This document shows, piece after piece, positions 35,241-45,920 of a stretch of DNA of 64,000 bases. The notes below the pieces were generated by a model. That model was not told the DNA's origin, made no database searches, and saw only the letters and a program-made list of their open reading frames with translations. The position numbers were made by a program, and so were the translations under genes. Position 1 is the first letter of the stretch; each line of letters starts with the position of its first letter. Source of the DNA: CAWAHD01 sp963781785. GTDB lineage: Bacteria; Planctomycetota; Planctomycetia; Isosphaerales; Isosphaeraceae. The stretch is from assembly GCA_963781785.1 (NCBI GenBank), contig CAWAHD010000003.1, forward strand, positions 62,001 through 126,000, given 5' to 3'.

Positions 35241-36727
35241 TCAAGCAACTTTGGATCGCGTCCGGGTGAGTCGCAAAAGAGAGGGAAGGGCGTGGCCACG
35301 ACGGTCTGCTTCAAAGCACGAAGTCAGGTAATCCAAGACGTTGTGGCCCTGTTGCCTACAGGTCGCCACCACTGTCAGCATTCGCTCGACGAATCGGCTC
35401 CCATGCACACTGTCGGTCCCGCCGCTGATCCGCCTCCAGATCACCGCATGCCGCAACGCTCGTTCCACAACGTTGTTCGTCGGTGCGATTCCCTGGACCC
35501 GCGCGAAGGTCCACAGACCTTCTTCCACCTTGAGAAGCTCGAAGCACGTGGCCGCCGTTTTCGCGCACGGGCACCTCGACCCTTCCAGAAGGGTTTGCTT
35601 GACCTCCCGACGCAAGCGGTGCATCCGCTCTTGAAACGCATTCCAAGGCAAAGTTCCGTCGCGCACTCGGTGCCAGTGGCGGAACAGCCGGTTCGACAAC
35701 GAAAGCAACCGCTGTCCGATGCTCTCGCCTTCACCACCCCGGTCGATCATCGCTTGGAAGTCTCGGCGCAGATGCGCCAGCAGACTTGACGCCCGAATGC
35801 CTTGATCCACTCATACGCGCTGAACCGGTCACTGCCGACGACCTGATCGTCTTTGCTCCCCAAGAGAGCCGCCGCGACTTCGCCACTACGACTTTTGGCG
35901 ATGGTAAAGACCGTGCAAAAGCTGGTCACCGTGGCCCACAGCCAAGCCTTGTGACGATTCTCACGCCACGACGTCTCGTCGATATTAACCACCGAGGACT
36001 TATGGACCGAAGTCGCGAGTTCGTTGTAAGGGGCTTCAAGGGCGATGGCCGACTGCCGTTCCAGCTTGGAGACCATCCCGGTGGAGATCGAAAGAGTAAA
36101 CAGGTCGCTTACCAACTGCTGGATCTGACGCTTGCTGAGGCGATAGGCCCCCGCGAGCACGGCCAGCACCGCCTGAAGGTACGGGCCGAAGCATCCAGTG
36201 GGGACGCCCGGTGGCAAGGCAGCGCAGGTCGTCTCGCCGCAGCCAGGGCAGGTCAGACGATGGAGCCGATACTCATCGACAATCGGCTCGATCTTGGGCA
36301 GTTCGGCGACTTGATGGATCAAGGGTTCGGGGTCGTCGCCGCAGAGTTCATGACCGCATCGGCGGCAAGCAGTCGGCTTACAGTGGGTCGTCCCGCGAAT
36401 CTTTTCGGGTGGGACCAAGGCGCGGTGGGCCTTACGATGTCCGGGCTGCCCGCCGCGTTTCTTTCCGCTGGGAGAAGCCGGGGGCTTGCGCTTCATTCCG
36501 ATCGGATCAGAGGATGGGGGCTTCGACGAGTTGGTGGAGTTGAGCTTCAGCCGATTCTCGAGAATCGTTGACGCGCGCTTCAAGTTTGGCAAGGCGCAGT
36601 TCGTAGAACTCGACGAGCGCAAGAATCGCCGCTTGGACCTCGGGCGAAGCCGTCTGCCACAGGGGTTCTGGAATCGGGGGCGTCCATGCCATGCAGGTAG
36701 AATAATTGCGTCATTCGCAAACGACAA
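35241..36727 (-). pseudogene. ISBst12-type IS66 transposase with two frameshifts
   Basis: Frame one starts MAWTPPIPEPLWQTASPEVQ (36692). Near 36565 it shifts to LKLNSTNSSKPPSSDP, RRCGHELCGDDPE, VNIDETSWRENRHKAWLW and VGSDRFSAYEWIKAFGRQ. Near 35785 a missing G shifts it again to LLAHLRRDFQAMIDRGGEGE and PTNNVVERALRHAVIWRR. This single-ORF IS66 subtype inserted between tnpC and tnpB of the host IS66 element. Exact ends were not resolved. Confidence 0.82.
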
Positions 36728-36855
36728 CCCCAGACTGTGAACGCTTACTCATCCGGGATGTGACTGGGTCGCTCAATCATGATTGTATATACGTATTAGA
36801 TGGAGCGCTGTGACAGCAATTCTGGGGGTTTCTTGGGAGTTCCCAGCGTGGGGAT
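36728..36855. other. Junction between ISBst12-type insert and tnpB
   Basis: Non-coding; contains CGCTTAC (36741-36747), perhaps the right end of the ISBst12-type insertion, followed by a short AT-rich stretch. Confidence 0.35.
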
Positions 36856-37033
36856 CAGCCGGCGCGGGCATAGCGTCTGCGCCGGCGTGCCGAGGCCAGA
36901 TCGACTCCGGTCAGCAGCAGCGCCAGGTCAGTCGTGGTCAACTCAATGCCGGCTTCCCCTGAGCTGCGCACGGCGGAGGCATTGGGGTCAAGCTGCTGAA
37001 AGGTGCCGGCTTCAAGTCGCTTGTACCAAATGA
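36856..37033 (-). pseudogene. IS66 tnpB, C-terminal piece
   Basis: IWYKRLEAGTFQQLDPNASA to GVDLASARRRRRYARAG, the last third of an IS66 TnpB. It is split from the rest by the element at 37034-38510, with AAATGA repeated on both sides. Confidence 0.85.
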
Positions 37034-38510
37034 CTGTACTTTCCGCGATTTTGTTCGCTGACCTCGCGAGACGACTCGGGTAGACGAATGCCGGTCCGTC
37101 CGGGACGATGGCGGTTACGAGACCTAACCATCAAACCGGACGGAGCCGGCTATGACATCTTCGCACCAGGATGTGCCCGCATGCCAGTGGTTCTCGCGCC
37201 TCGCCGCATTCCTCGACCGGAGATCCGTCCCCAGGCTGGCCTGGCTGTTCCTTGGGGCGGTCTTGGCCCGCGGGCGGAGGACTGTCACAAGTTGGATCCG
37301 CGCCGCTGGCCTGAGCACCCAATTCCGACCCTGCTACACGACGGTCGCAGCCGCCGGCAAGAAGGCCAAGGACATCGCCGCCCGCCTGGTCTGCGAGGTA
37401 GTCAAGCCTTTGGTCGCCGACCTAGCGAGGCTCACCCTGGCAATCGACGACACGCCAACTCCGCGCTACGGGCCGCTCGTCCAGGGAGCCGGCATCCATC
37501 ACAACCCGACTCCTGGTCCGGCGGGTTCGCCACATGTTTACGGCCACATCTGGGTGGTGCTCGGGCTCCTGGCGGTTCATCCCCTGTGGGGAGTCATCGC
37601 GCTGCCGCTTTTGGCTCGGATGTACGTCCGAGCGAAGGACGTATCCGCGATCGACCCGCAGCATCGGCCCGAGTTCCAAACCAAGCTGGAGATGGCTGTC
37701 GAGCTGCTACGATGGGCACATTGCTGGCTTAAATACCTGGGCAAGCCGCTGTGGGTCGTGGTCGACGGGGTGTACGCCAAGGCTCCGTTCCTGAAGCCGG
37801 CGGTGTCGCTGGGGATGACGGTTGTGAGCTGCCTGCGCAAGGACGCGGCGCTGTGGACGGTGCCGGGGCCCCGCGTGGCCAAGCGGCGGGGCAGGCCGCG
37901 GATCTATGGGGAGAACCGCATCGCGCTGGCCAAGCGAGCCGGGCAGCGTCGCGGCTGGACGACCGAGGTCTTCGAGCTCTACGGCAAGCCGGCGAAGAAG
38001 CGGTACAAGACGTTCGTGGCCACCTGGCGGCCGGTGGGCGGCCTCATCCGTGTCGTGCTGGTTGACGAGCCCGATGGGTGGGTGGCCTTCTTCTGCACCG
38101 ACCCGAATGCGACTGTGGCTGAGATCCTGGCGACGGTCGCCGATCGGTTCGCCCTGGAGACCACGTTCCGCGATTGCAAGGAGATCGTCGGAGCCGGCCA
38201 GCAGCAGGTGCGGTTCGTGTGGGCAAGCATCGGTGCATTCCACATCTGCCTCTGGACGTTCACGATGACCGAGGCTTGGGCTTGGGCCCGGGACGAAGGC
38301 GAATTAGTGGACCGCCAGGCGTCACCCTGGGACGATCCGAATCGCCGCCCGAGCCACGCCGACAAGCGTCGGGCCTGGCGTCGCGAATTGCTGGCTGACG
38401 AAATTCACGGGGTTCTCCGACCGGGGGTCACCGAGGAAGAAATTCGAGCCGTCGCCGAGCGGCTACTTGCCCTCGCGGCTTGAGAGTACACTCAATCGCG
38501 GAAAGTACAG
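37034..38510 (+). mobile_element. IS4/IS701-like element, intact
   Basis: 1477 bases with perfect 17-bp terminal inverted repeats CTGTACTTTCCGCGATT. It is flanked by a 6-bp direct repeat AAATGA (37028-37033 and 38511-38516). It lies in tnpB of the decayed IS66. A degraded relative lies at 13481-14275. Confidence 0.9.
37152..38483 (+). CDS. IS4/IS701-like DDE transposase
   Basis: 443 residues, uninterrupted. Key segments are LTLAIDDTPTPRYGP (first Asp), PLWVVVDGVYAKAPFL (second Asp) and RFALETTFRDCKEIVGAGQQ (likely catalytic Glu, followed by Gln-Gln). The family level is uncertain: the fold looks like the IS4 superfamily, but the sequence differs from the IS701 transposase at 50360. Intact ends, target repeat and open frame suggest a recent insertion. 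Confidence 0.82.
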   Translation: MTSSHQDVPACQWFSRLAAFLDRRSVPRLAWLFLGAVLARGRRTVTSWIRAAGLSTQFRPCYTTVAAAGKKAKDIAARLVCEVVKPLVADLARLTLAIDDTPTPRYGPLVQGAGIHHNPTPGPAGSPHVYGHIWVVLGLLAVHPLWGVIALPLLARMYVRAKDVSAIDPQHRPEFQTKLEMAVELLRWAHCWLKYLGKPLWVVVDGVYAKAPFLKPAVSLGMTVVSCLRKDAALWTVPGPRVAKRRGRPRIYGENRIALAKRAGQRRGWTTEVFELYGKPAKKRYKTFVATWRPVGGLIRVVLVDEPDGWVAFFCTDPNATVAEILATVADRFALETTFRDCKEIVGAGQQQVRFVWASIGAFHICLWTFTMTEAWAWARDEGELVDRQASPWDDPNRRPSHADKRRAWRRELLADEIHGVLRPGVTEEEIRAVAERLLALAA

Positions 38511-38544
38511 AAATGACCCAGCCGTCACGTTCCCACAGGAGGAT
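38511..38544 (-). pseudogene. IS66 tnpB, middle piece
   Basis: The reverse complement encodes ILLWERDGWVI, which joins WYKRLEAGTF (36856-37033) on one side and the N-terminal piece (41026-41198) on the other once the two insertions are removed. Confidence 0.85.
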
Positions 38545-40891
38545 CAGACCTCCTGATCTGCGGGAATTTGATTTGGAGCCAGTTCCGGGGTTTGTACCAA
38601 GCCGGCGATCGAGTAGGCCAGTTGCAAGTTGGTGCCCGGATATTTGAACTCGGCCGCATTCAGATGTTCCAGCAGATGAGTGATCGCACGGTTGGCCCGG
38701 GGGTTCGACATCGGGTGGACTTGCACCTTCAGCACCCCTTGGGCGAGATCAGGGGTGAGGTCGGCCTCTGAGCAAAACAGATCACGCAGCAGGCTGCGAG
38801 CGTCGTCAGTCCGGGCGAGCTCCTCGCGCATGATTGATGCCAGCGCCGTCTCGGCGCGATAGGCGATCATTTTCACCGTATCGACCAGTTGCTTGCGGCT
38901 GGGTGCCAGGCGCTGGAACTTTTCGTTCTCGGGCAGCTTGTCCCAATCCAAGTGGCTGGGCGTCGCCTTCAACTGGCTGTCGATGCCCGTCAGTTCGTGT
39001 TCGAGCTGCTCGATCTCCTCAAGCAATTCGGCTTTCCGCTTTTCCCACTTCGCCTGTGCGGATTCGTCGGATTCCGGGTGCAACGTCAGGGCCGCAAAGC
39101 GAGCTTGACGATGGTTTAGCTTTGACTTGACCGAGCGCTTCCGGCGGTCCAGCTCCCTCCACCGCGGGTTAACGACCGGCCGCTTGGTCTCAAGAATCTC
39201 CTCCGTTCCGTACTCGTTAAGCAGATCAATGGCAAAGTGTTGCATCATGTAATGGAAGAAGTTTTCCTGGGACCATCGACTGAACAACCGGACAGAATCC
39301 TCCCGCGCCGACTCGCTGTAAGCCGTGCTGATCAGGCTTACCTGGTGCCCGCTGGTGGTCAGCTTGCGGGTCTCCCGCACCCAGAGCCCGCTCCTCTTGT
39401 CGCCGATCCACGTCCCTCGCTCGGCCAGTTTCAGTGAGACCTGCTCCCCGCTCGGCAGCGTCGTTTCGATCTCCTCGAACTCGGTGGTTGGCCAATCGTC
39501 CTTGGGGTATTTGTGGTAGGTGATGCAGGCAATGCGGTGCGTTCGCCACATCTCCTTGAAGTACTCCGGGCTGTACCCCTCGCGGTCGAAGAGGATCACG
39601 AAACGAGCGCGATAGCGGTCTGTCTCGAGCTCGGCTGCACTGGGCTGGCCGGGGACCTCCTGAAGAAGACGCGGCACGATGTCGCTCCTGAGTGCTTCGA
39701 GAAGCCCGTGGTCGATCGGCCGTTCGACGGCGAAGAACGGCTGGCCCAGGATGTCATTGACCCAGTAGTCGGTGGTCCCTCGCAGGCACAACCGCTGCCG
39801 GGCGATATAGCGTTTGGGCAGCGCGGTCAGGCCGCCGTGATAGAGGCGAACGTGACCGTCGACGTAGAGGCGCCAGCCAGTTCCGGCGCGGCCTCCAGCC
39901 AATCTCGCGATAGCAGCCCAGCCCATTTTTCCGGGCCGTCGTCGCTGCTCAGGGCGGCCAGCTTATACCGCAGACAACGTACCTCGGGGACGCGGTCCAG
40001 CCCCAACAACTTGCCGAGCTCGCCTGGGGGCTGGTACTGCAACTGCTCGACGGCCTTGATCCGACACAGCGCCATGTGGGCCAACAGGACGATTACGTGC
40101 AGAGTGCTGTAATAACCGCGCAATTGTCGCAGGCAAGCGTCGATGTGTCGAAAGAGGCCGTTCTCCGCCAGAGCCGGTAGAGCGCATAGCACGCCACCGA
40201 AGGAGACGTCACGGCAGGCTTCAAAGCGGGTCGACGCCCCATTCAAGAAACCGAATGCTGCCAAGACGCGTTCGTCGGGCCTGGTGCAGGCCGTGCCCAT
40301 TTCCGCCGTGGCGTCAAGGGCGGCGCGTGTGGACTTGTCGGTGGGGGCTGGCAGCTGCGGAGCCGGTGGATTTTCGGGTGTCGTCTCTCCGAACTGAGGT
40401 AAAGCGAGCTTGGTCAGCCGGCCCTGCTGGATCGCCTTGCGGAGTGTGTCGCACTTGAGGCCTAGGTGATCGGCGACCTCTCTTGGGCTCAAACCCGCTT
40501 CCAGTAGCTGTTGTGCCTGGGCCGTGACCTCGGGCGTCAACACCGAGGCCCCGCGACTTGCGCGCGGCGCGTAGAACGCTCCCACCCCGCCGGCGTGGTA
40601 GGCGTCAACGCCACGAATGACGCTGTTCTTCGACACGCCAAAGGCCCGCACAATGTCCACCTGACGGCAGGCGCCTTGGCAGATCAGTTGGGCGGTAAAC
40701 ATCCGGAAAGCACGGCGGTCGTTTTCGGCGTGTTGAAATACCGGATACACGCCGCAGAAGTATGTCCACTGGCCATTTTCGCGCACGACACTGATTGAGT
40801 CGCTGATGCGCGTGGCACCGTCAGGGATAAGCGGCAATAATGCTTGGGGAATGGTACCTTCCTCCTGGTGAGTGCCAGGTGATCTCAGCAA
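38544..40891 (-). pseudogene. DDE transposase of 2.48 kb element, copy 2, frameshifted
   Basis: Same protein as copy 1 except for a lesion near 39870. CTGGCTGGCGCGCTCTACG in copy 1 reads CTGGCTGGCGCCTCTACG here, one base fewer, splitting the frame just before the first catalytic Asp (YVDGH). Substitutions Asn to Ser near the start and Leu to Pro near the end were noticed. The stop TGA is again completed by the target A. The RBS-hiding inverted repeat is conserved near 40855-40911. Confidence 0.88.
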
Positions 40892-41025
40892 TCACGGAAG
40901 GTACCATTTCTATTTCCCGCCACCTCATCCTTGTCTGCTCAAACAAGGATCCCACAAACCTCATCCCTGCTAGCACATAAGCTCCACACCCCACAAGCTA
41001 CTCTGTTCGCAGATCAGGAGGTCTG
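38545..41025 (-). mobile_element. Unclassified 2.48 kb DDE element, copy 2
   Basis: Inverted relative to copy 1, with the same 18-bp ends and a 5-bp target duplication AGGAT (38540-38544 and 41026-41030) inside IS66 tnpB. Very few differences from copy 1 were seen, including a frameshift in the transposase gene. Confidence 0.9.
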
Positions 41026-41198
41026 AGGATCTTGAGGCGATCACGGCGTCGACTGAGAAAGTGGAAGAGGTGACCCGAGAGTGGGTCCTGTCCCTGGAAT
41101 TCCCGAACCATTCCCTGGAGACCGTCGAATCCTTCTCTCATGTCCGTTGGCCTGGTGCAAAGGAAAACGCGCACGGTGGCGGGGAGTTGAGGAAACAT
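41026..41198 (-). pseudogene. IS66 tnpB, N-terminal piece
   Basis: MFPQLPATVRVFLCTRPTDM, REGFDGLQGMVREFQGQDPL and HFLSRRRDRLKIL, the N-terminal half of IS66 TnpB. It is cut by the 2.48 kb element. Confidence 0.88.
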
Positions 41199-41600
41199 CA
41201 GTGGTCTCCCCGGCCGGGGCCGTTAAGCTGTCCAGCCGCGCTGATTGCAGCCTGGAGCAAGCCAGGGTTGACCGAGCCTTTGAGCCGAATCGCGCAACTG
41301 TTGGCCAGCTCGATCTCCAGCTCGGTGGTCGCACCAGGGCCGACGATTGTTACTGACACGAACGGGGCGGCTCCGCCCTTGGACGCGGTGCCTGCCAACT
41401 GCAACGATGCGGACGAACTGATTAGGGAGCCTTAGCCAGCCACATCCATTTCCCGCAGGCGCTGCCTCCAGTAGTGAAACCTCCGGGTACTGACGCCCAT
41501 CTGCCGGCAGAACTGAGTGAGTGAAACTGGTGCGGATTGCTGCCGATAAATGAGCCGGCGCCATCATTCGATCCGAGATTGCCGCTTCGAGGGATAGCTG
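41198..41600 (-). pseudogene. IS66 tnpA, decayed
   Basis: SAPVSLTQFCRQMGVSTRRF and HYWRQRLREMD (HTH region) are followed in another frame by FVSVTIVGPGATTELEIELA and NPGLLQAAISAAGQLNGPG. At least one frame change lies between them. The N-terminal limit is unclear. Confidence 0.7.
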
Positions 41601-41913
41601 GTCTCGCGCATGACAGATCTCCCGGTACCACATGAAGCGGTCCGGGATCAAGCTACCATGCACGGCAAGGATGGTTCGCCGGACGGTTACCGCGAGCTCA
41701 CCCGGATTTAGAGAAGCATCGGACAGGAGCCGGCTCAGATGACGGGCGAATTGCCGGTTTCGTTCCGTCACCCAAGGTGCGGGCCCTTGACGCTTCCGTG
41801 CCATGATGAGCCTCCAAGAAGATCCTTGGAGGATAACTTGACGGCAGCCGCGATGGAAAGTGAAATAGCATCACGAGACGTACCGTGAAACGATGTCCAC
41901 TAAGCCTATACAC
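41601..41913. other. Unassigned segment between IS66 and a transposon end
   Basis: A minus-strand frame (MARKRQGPAPWVTERNRQFA, PGELAVTVRRTILAVHGSLI) is open over about 240 bases. I do not recognise it. It may be a gene fragment carried by or interrupted by IS66. Confidence 0.3.
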
Positions 41914-42009
41914 GAGAAGAGGCCACCGGTACTTTGGCCGATTGTCCGACGAGCGACGGACCATCGATTATCGTGATCAGAGTGTCCTCGATTATCGTGA
42001 TCACTCTCA
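41914..42009. repeat. Solo left end of the TnsB/TnsC-like transposon family
   Basis: The reverse complement reads TGAGAGTGATCACGATAATC, then a second GATAATCGATGG, then AGTACCGGTGGCCTCTTCTC. It closely matches 22275-22360. It ends at 42009 against an IS3-like gene. No transposon genes accompany it. Confidence 0.75.
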
Positions 42010-42216
42010 TCCGCTGACGGTGGACTCGCGTCGCGTGATCGCAGCGTTCGAGACTTCACCGACGCCCCGGCTCGTTCAGGTGCTCGGGCGTTTGGGAATC
42101 GCCGCGAGCACCTGGTATCGTCCGTCGCGTGACGAGAACCTTCAAAAGCGTCCCGGCCCTGCACCGAAGGCAATTCCTGGTGAGGTAGTCGAAGCCGTGG
42201 TGACGATGGCAACTAG
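42010..42216 (+). pseudogene. IS3-like transposase fragment
   Basis: LTVDSRRVIAAFETSPTPRL, VQVLGRLGIAASTWYRP and PAPKAIPGEVVEAVVTMATS is the start of an IS3 OrfB. It is cut on the left by the transposon end and on the right, at CTAG, by IS1380 copy B. Confidence 0.75.
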
Positions 42217-43779
42217 TCCTCAACCAAGCATCCTAAAAAAACAATCGAGGCAGAGATCCAAAGAAAGACTCGAAAACCGCCGACAAGTTTGGACGATTAC
42301 ATGTAGTAAGATATCTGACATATTCAATCCGAAGGAGGCTTTCGAGTGACTGCTACTCAACCAAGGAAATCCCCCAGACGAGGTCTATCTCGATGCCTTG
42401 GGCGCCCAACGCATCCCCGACCCAACCACGGTAGGAGACCTCTGCCGTCGCTTCTGCGAGGCCGATGTCATTACCCTGATGAACGCAATTAATCAATCGC
42501 GACTGCGGGTCTGGGCAGAGCAGCCCGCCACCTTCTTTACGGATTCGATCCTCGACGTTGACGGCACTCTCGTCAGCACCGACGCCGAATGCGAGCAGGG
42601 CATCGACATCGCCTACGACAGAACCTGGGGTTATCATCCCGTACTGATCTCGCTGGCCAACACCGACGAACCCCTCTACCCGATCAATCACAGTGGCAAT
42701 CGGCCTTCGCACGAACACGCCGCCGAGGCTCTGGATAAGATGATCAGCCTCAGCCGCCAGGCTGGTTTTGAGCGCATCGTGTTGCGCGGCGATACTGACT
42801 TCACCCAGACAGCGCATCTCGACCGCTGGGATCAAGCTGGCGATGTCAGCTTTGTTTTCGGGATCGGTGCCATGCCCAATCTCAAGGCGTTGGCCGACGA
42901 CCTCCTATCCGGGGAGTATGGCTTCCTGGAGCAGCCGCCAAGGTATGAGGTCAAAACTTCACCTCGCGAGAAGCCCGAACGGGTCAAGTTCGAGATCATC
43001 CATGAGCGTGGGTTCAAGGCGATCGATCTACTCAAGGAGATGATCGCTGAGTTCGACTGTCGCCCGGTTGCCTGCAAGAAGAGCTATCGGGTGATCGTGC
43101 TCTGCAAGCGGCCGGGTATTGATCAAGGGCAGATGCGTCTGTTCGAGGAATATTGGTATTCCTTCTCTATCACCAACGATCGAACCCGGACAGCCGAGGA
43201 GATCGTATTCGCAGCCAATGATCGTTGCGACCAGGAGAATCTGATCGCGCAGCTCAAAGGGGGAGTGCATGCGCTGACGACTCCGGTAGATGACCTGGTG
43301 AGTAACTGGGCTTACATGGTGACGGCCAGCTTGGCCTGGAGCCTGAAGGCATGGAGTGCCCTGATGGTGCCCGTATCGCGGCGGCAAGCGGCCAAGCATG
43401 AGGCTGAGAGGCGCACGTGGCTGCGAATGGAATTCGCGACGTTCTGTGCGGCGGTGATCCAGATTTCCTGCGAGATCGAGAACGGGGGGCAAGCGGTTGA
43501 TTTATCGATTGTTGTCGTGGAATCCTTGGCAACGAACATTGCTGCGGCTGGTGGAGTGGCTGCACGGCTGCTGGCTGTATTAGCGGAACTGAACCGAAGT
43601 CGGGGTCCGGATGCCCCGATTCGTGCTGGCCATCGAATGAAGAGAAGCGGTGAGTGGATGCACCAGACAAGTCGTGACGCCGAGACCGGGCACTGTCGAC
43701 CCGGGGCAGTGTTTGTGTGCACTCACATTATTATCTATTCCTGCGTGGTCCGCTTTTTTATATAACGCTTGTTTGAGGA
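42217..43779 (+). mobile_element. IS1380-family element, copy B (internally deleted)
   Basis: Ends TCCTCAACCAAGC (42217) and, reversed, TCCTCAAACAAGCG (43779) are the IS1380 termini in mutated form. The flanks are CTAG on the left and CTAA on the right. About 350 bases of transposase coding sequence are missing. Confidence 0.85.
42347..43583 (+). pseudogene. IS1380 transposase, copy B, deleted and frameshifted
   Basis: GTG start with GAAGGAGG upstream. After about ten codons the frame jumps to DEVYLDALGAQRIPDPTT (residue about 122 of the full protein), keeping frame, and runs through the catalytic segments (SILDVDGTLVSTDAEC, VLRGDTDFTQTAHLDRWD, ANDRCDQENLIAQLKGG). A run of six G residues near 43486 shifts the frame; the true C-terminus (RLIYRLLSWNPWQ) is in the next frame, ending at 43583. 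Confidence 0.88.
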
Positions 43780-43783
43780 CTAA

Positions 43784-44016
43784 ATAGCCTTGCGCGATTT
43801 TGGGACGTTTAGGTTACTTCCGGCCTCAGTTCGTCATGTTGTTTCGAAGGCACACCTGTTCCTGAAAGAGAACGCCATGTCGATTTCACAAAATGGCAAA
43901 AATCACGTCGAGTGTGTCGCTTCGATATAATTATTATGCTCAATTCGTTCGGCTTGCGGAGTCTAGGACACAGTTAACGACTTATAGTTGTACACCCACT
44001 GTGGCTGAGGATCTAG
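43784..44016. promoter_or_regulatory. Former upstream region of the diguanylate cyclase gene
   Basis: No gene. The last bases, GGCTGAGGAT then CTAG, place a GAGG ribosome binding site that would lie about nine bases from the ATG now at 45921 if IS1380 copy C were removed. An AT-rich stretch (43920-43940) may hold the promoter. Confidence 0.5.
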
Positions 44017-45913
44017 GCCCAAACCAAGCGTGATTTTAGTTTGCCCCAGCTTTTTGTTCAGAAAGAACTCGAAAACCTCCCGTGTTTTTGGAATAATGTA
44101 GGTGAGAACACGTCCTCACTATTCCAAGACAAGGAGGCTTTCGAGTGAGTGCTACTCTCCGAAAAAAGCGCGAGGCTCGCAATAAGAGAATCTTCCAGGA
44201 ACGGCGACGACGAATTAAGAAGCGACTCGCCAATGTGCCTGGACCCGAGCGGCTTGTACCGATGATGACCGCGACCAATATCCAATACGAACTGGCCGAT
44301 CGCGTGCAGGGGCTCAGCGCCGGCGGCATCGGCGCCATCCTTCTCTTGGCTCAAAAGATCGACCTGATCAACGAGATTGACCGCAACCTCCATCTGCTCA
44401 AGGTGCATCTTCCCTACCACGAATCCGACCACGTTCTGAACGTTGCCTTCAATTCCTGCGCCGGCGGCCACCGCATCGAGCACATCGAGCTGCGACGCAA
44501 CGACGAAGTCTATCTCAACGCCTTGGGAGCCGAGCGCATCCCCGACCCCACCACTGCCGGGGACTTCTGCCGCCGCTTCCGTGAGTCCGATGTCATGACC
44601 TTGATGGACGCCATTAATCAAGCCCGCCTGCGAGTCTGGGCCCAGCAGCCACCTGCGTTCTTCGAGGAAGCGACCCTGGATGCCGATGGCACCATCGTGC
44701 CGACCGATGCCGAGTGTAAGCAAGGGGCAGACTTTGCCTACGACGGTCAGTACGGTTACCATCCGCTCTTGATCTCGCTGGCCAATACCGCCGAACCACT
44801 GTTCCTGTTCAATCGCAGTGGCAACCGCCCCTCGCAGGAACGGGCCGACGTGTTTTTGGACAAGGCTGTCACGCTTTGCCTTCAGGCTGGCTTCCGCAAG
44901 ATCCTGCTGCGGGGAGACACCAAATTCGCTCAGACCAAGCATCTGGATCGCTGGGACGCCACGGGCAATATCCGCTTCATCTTCGGGTTCGAGGCCCGCG
45001 ACTCCCTCAAGGCCAGAGCCGACGAGCTCCCAGCCGACGCGTACAGCTTTCTGGAACGATCGCCACGGTACCAGATCAAGACTGCTCCCCGCGAAAGGCC
45101 CGAGCGGGTCAAACCGGAGATTGTCCGGGAGCGAGGCTACGAGACGATTCACCTGCTCGAGGAGATGGTTGCAGAGTTCGACTACCAGCCGGTCGCCTGC
45201 AAGAACAGCTATCGCATGATCGTCGTCCGCAAGCGGGTGGGAGTCGACGAGGGACAGATGCGGCTGTTCGAGGAATACCGCTACTTCTTTTACATTACCA
45301 ATGACCGCAAGATGACGGCCGAAGAGGTTGTGTTCTCGGCCAACGATCGCTGCGACCAGGAAAACTTGATCGCCCAGCTCAAGAATGGGGTGCATGCGTT
45401 GACGGCGCCGGTGGACAACCTGGTGAGCAACTGGGCGTACATGGTGATGGGGTCGTTGGCGTGGAGCCTGAAGGCCTGGAGCGCCCTGCTGGTGCCGGTA
45501 TCGCCTCGGCACCAGGCGAAACACGAGACGGAGAAACGAACGTTGTTGAGGATGGAGTTCGCGACCTTCTGCGCGGCTTTCATCCAAATGCCGTGTCAGA
45601 TCGTACGGAGCGGACGACGGTTGATTTACCGATTGCTGTCGTGGAACCCGTGGCAAGGGGTGTTCCTCCGGCTGGTGGAGCGGCTGCATAGTTGCTGGTT
45701 GTGCTGAGGCGATTGAGGTTTGAAGTCGGGGTCCGGATGCCCCGATCCGTTTGGGCCGCCGAGTAGAGAAAGGGGAGGGACACATGAGGTAGACAAGCTG
45801 CGGGTGAGAAACGGGAGCCACGCCTCCCGAATGTAGAAGGTACGTCTCTTACTAAAGAATATAATAGAATGATTTGTAATATTGTTGATTAATATATTAC
45901 GCTTGTTTTGGGT
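44017..45913 (+). mobile_element. IS1380-family element, copy C
   Basis: 1897 bases, near-identical to copy A, with CTAG duplicated at 44013-44016 and 45914-45917. It sits immediately upstream of the diguanylate cyclase start codon. Confidence 0.95.
44145..45707 (+). CDS. IS1380-family transposase (copy C)
   Basis: 520 residues, the same protein as copy A, from a GTG behind AAGGAGG. Catalytic segments are intact. Transcription points toward the downstream diguanylate cyclase gene, so read-through could affect it. Confidence 0.95.
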   Translation: MSATLRKKREARNKRIFQERRRRIKKRLANVPGPERLVPMMTATNIQYELADRVQGLSAGGIGAILLLAQKIDLINEIDRNLHLLKVHLPYHESDHVLNVAFNSCAGGHRIEHIELRRNDEVYLNALGAERIPDPTTAGDFCRRFRESDVMTLMDAINQARLRVWAQQPPAFFEEATLDADGTIVPTDAECKQGADFAYDGQYGYHPLLISLANTAEPLFLFNRSGNRPSQERADVFLDKAVTLCLQAGFRKILLRGDTKFAQTKHLDRWDATGNIRFIFGFEARDSLKARADELPADAYSFLERSPRYQIKTAPRERPERVKPEIVRERGYETIHLLEEMVAEFDYQPVACKNSYRMIVVRKRVGVDEGQMRLFEEYRYFFYITNDRKMTAEEVVFSANDRCDQENLIAQLKNGVHALTAPVDNLVSNWAYMVMGSLAWSLKAWSALLVPVSPRHQAKHETEKRTLLRMEFATFCAAFIQMPCQIVRSGRRLIYRLLSWNPWQGVFLRLVERLHSCWLC

Positions 45914-45920
45914 CTAGGCG

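Larger units (their letters stand above)
33120..41600 (-). mobile_element. Decayed IS66 element interrupted by three other elements
   Basis: Left end GTAAGCG at 33120. In order it holds tnpC, an ISBst12-type insertion, the tnpB C-terminus, an IS4/IS701-like insertion, a short middle piece of tnpB, the second 2.48 kb element, the tnpB N-terminus and a decayed tnpA. The right IS66 terminus was not found; the boundary near 41600 is approximate. Confidence 0.75.
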
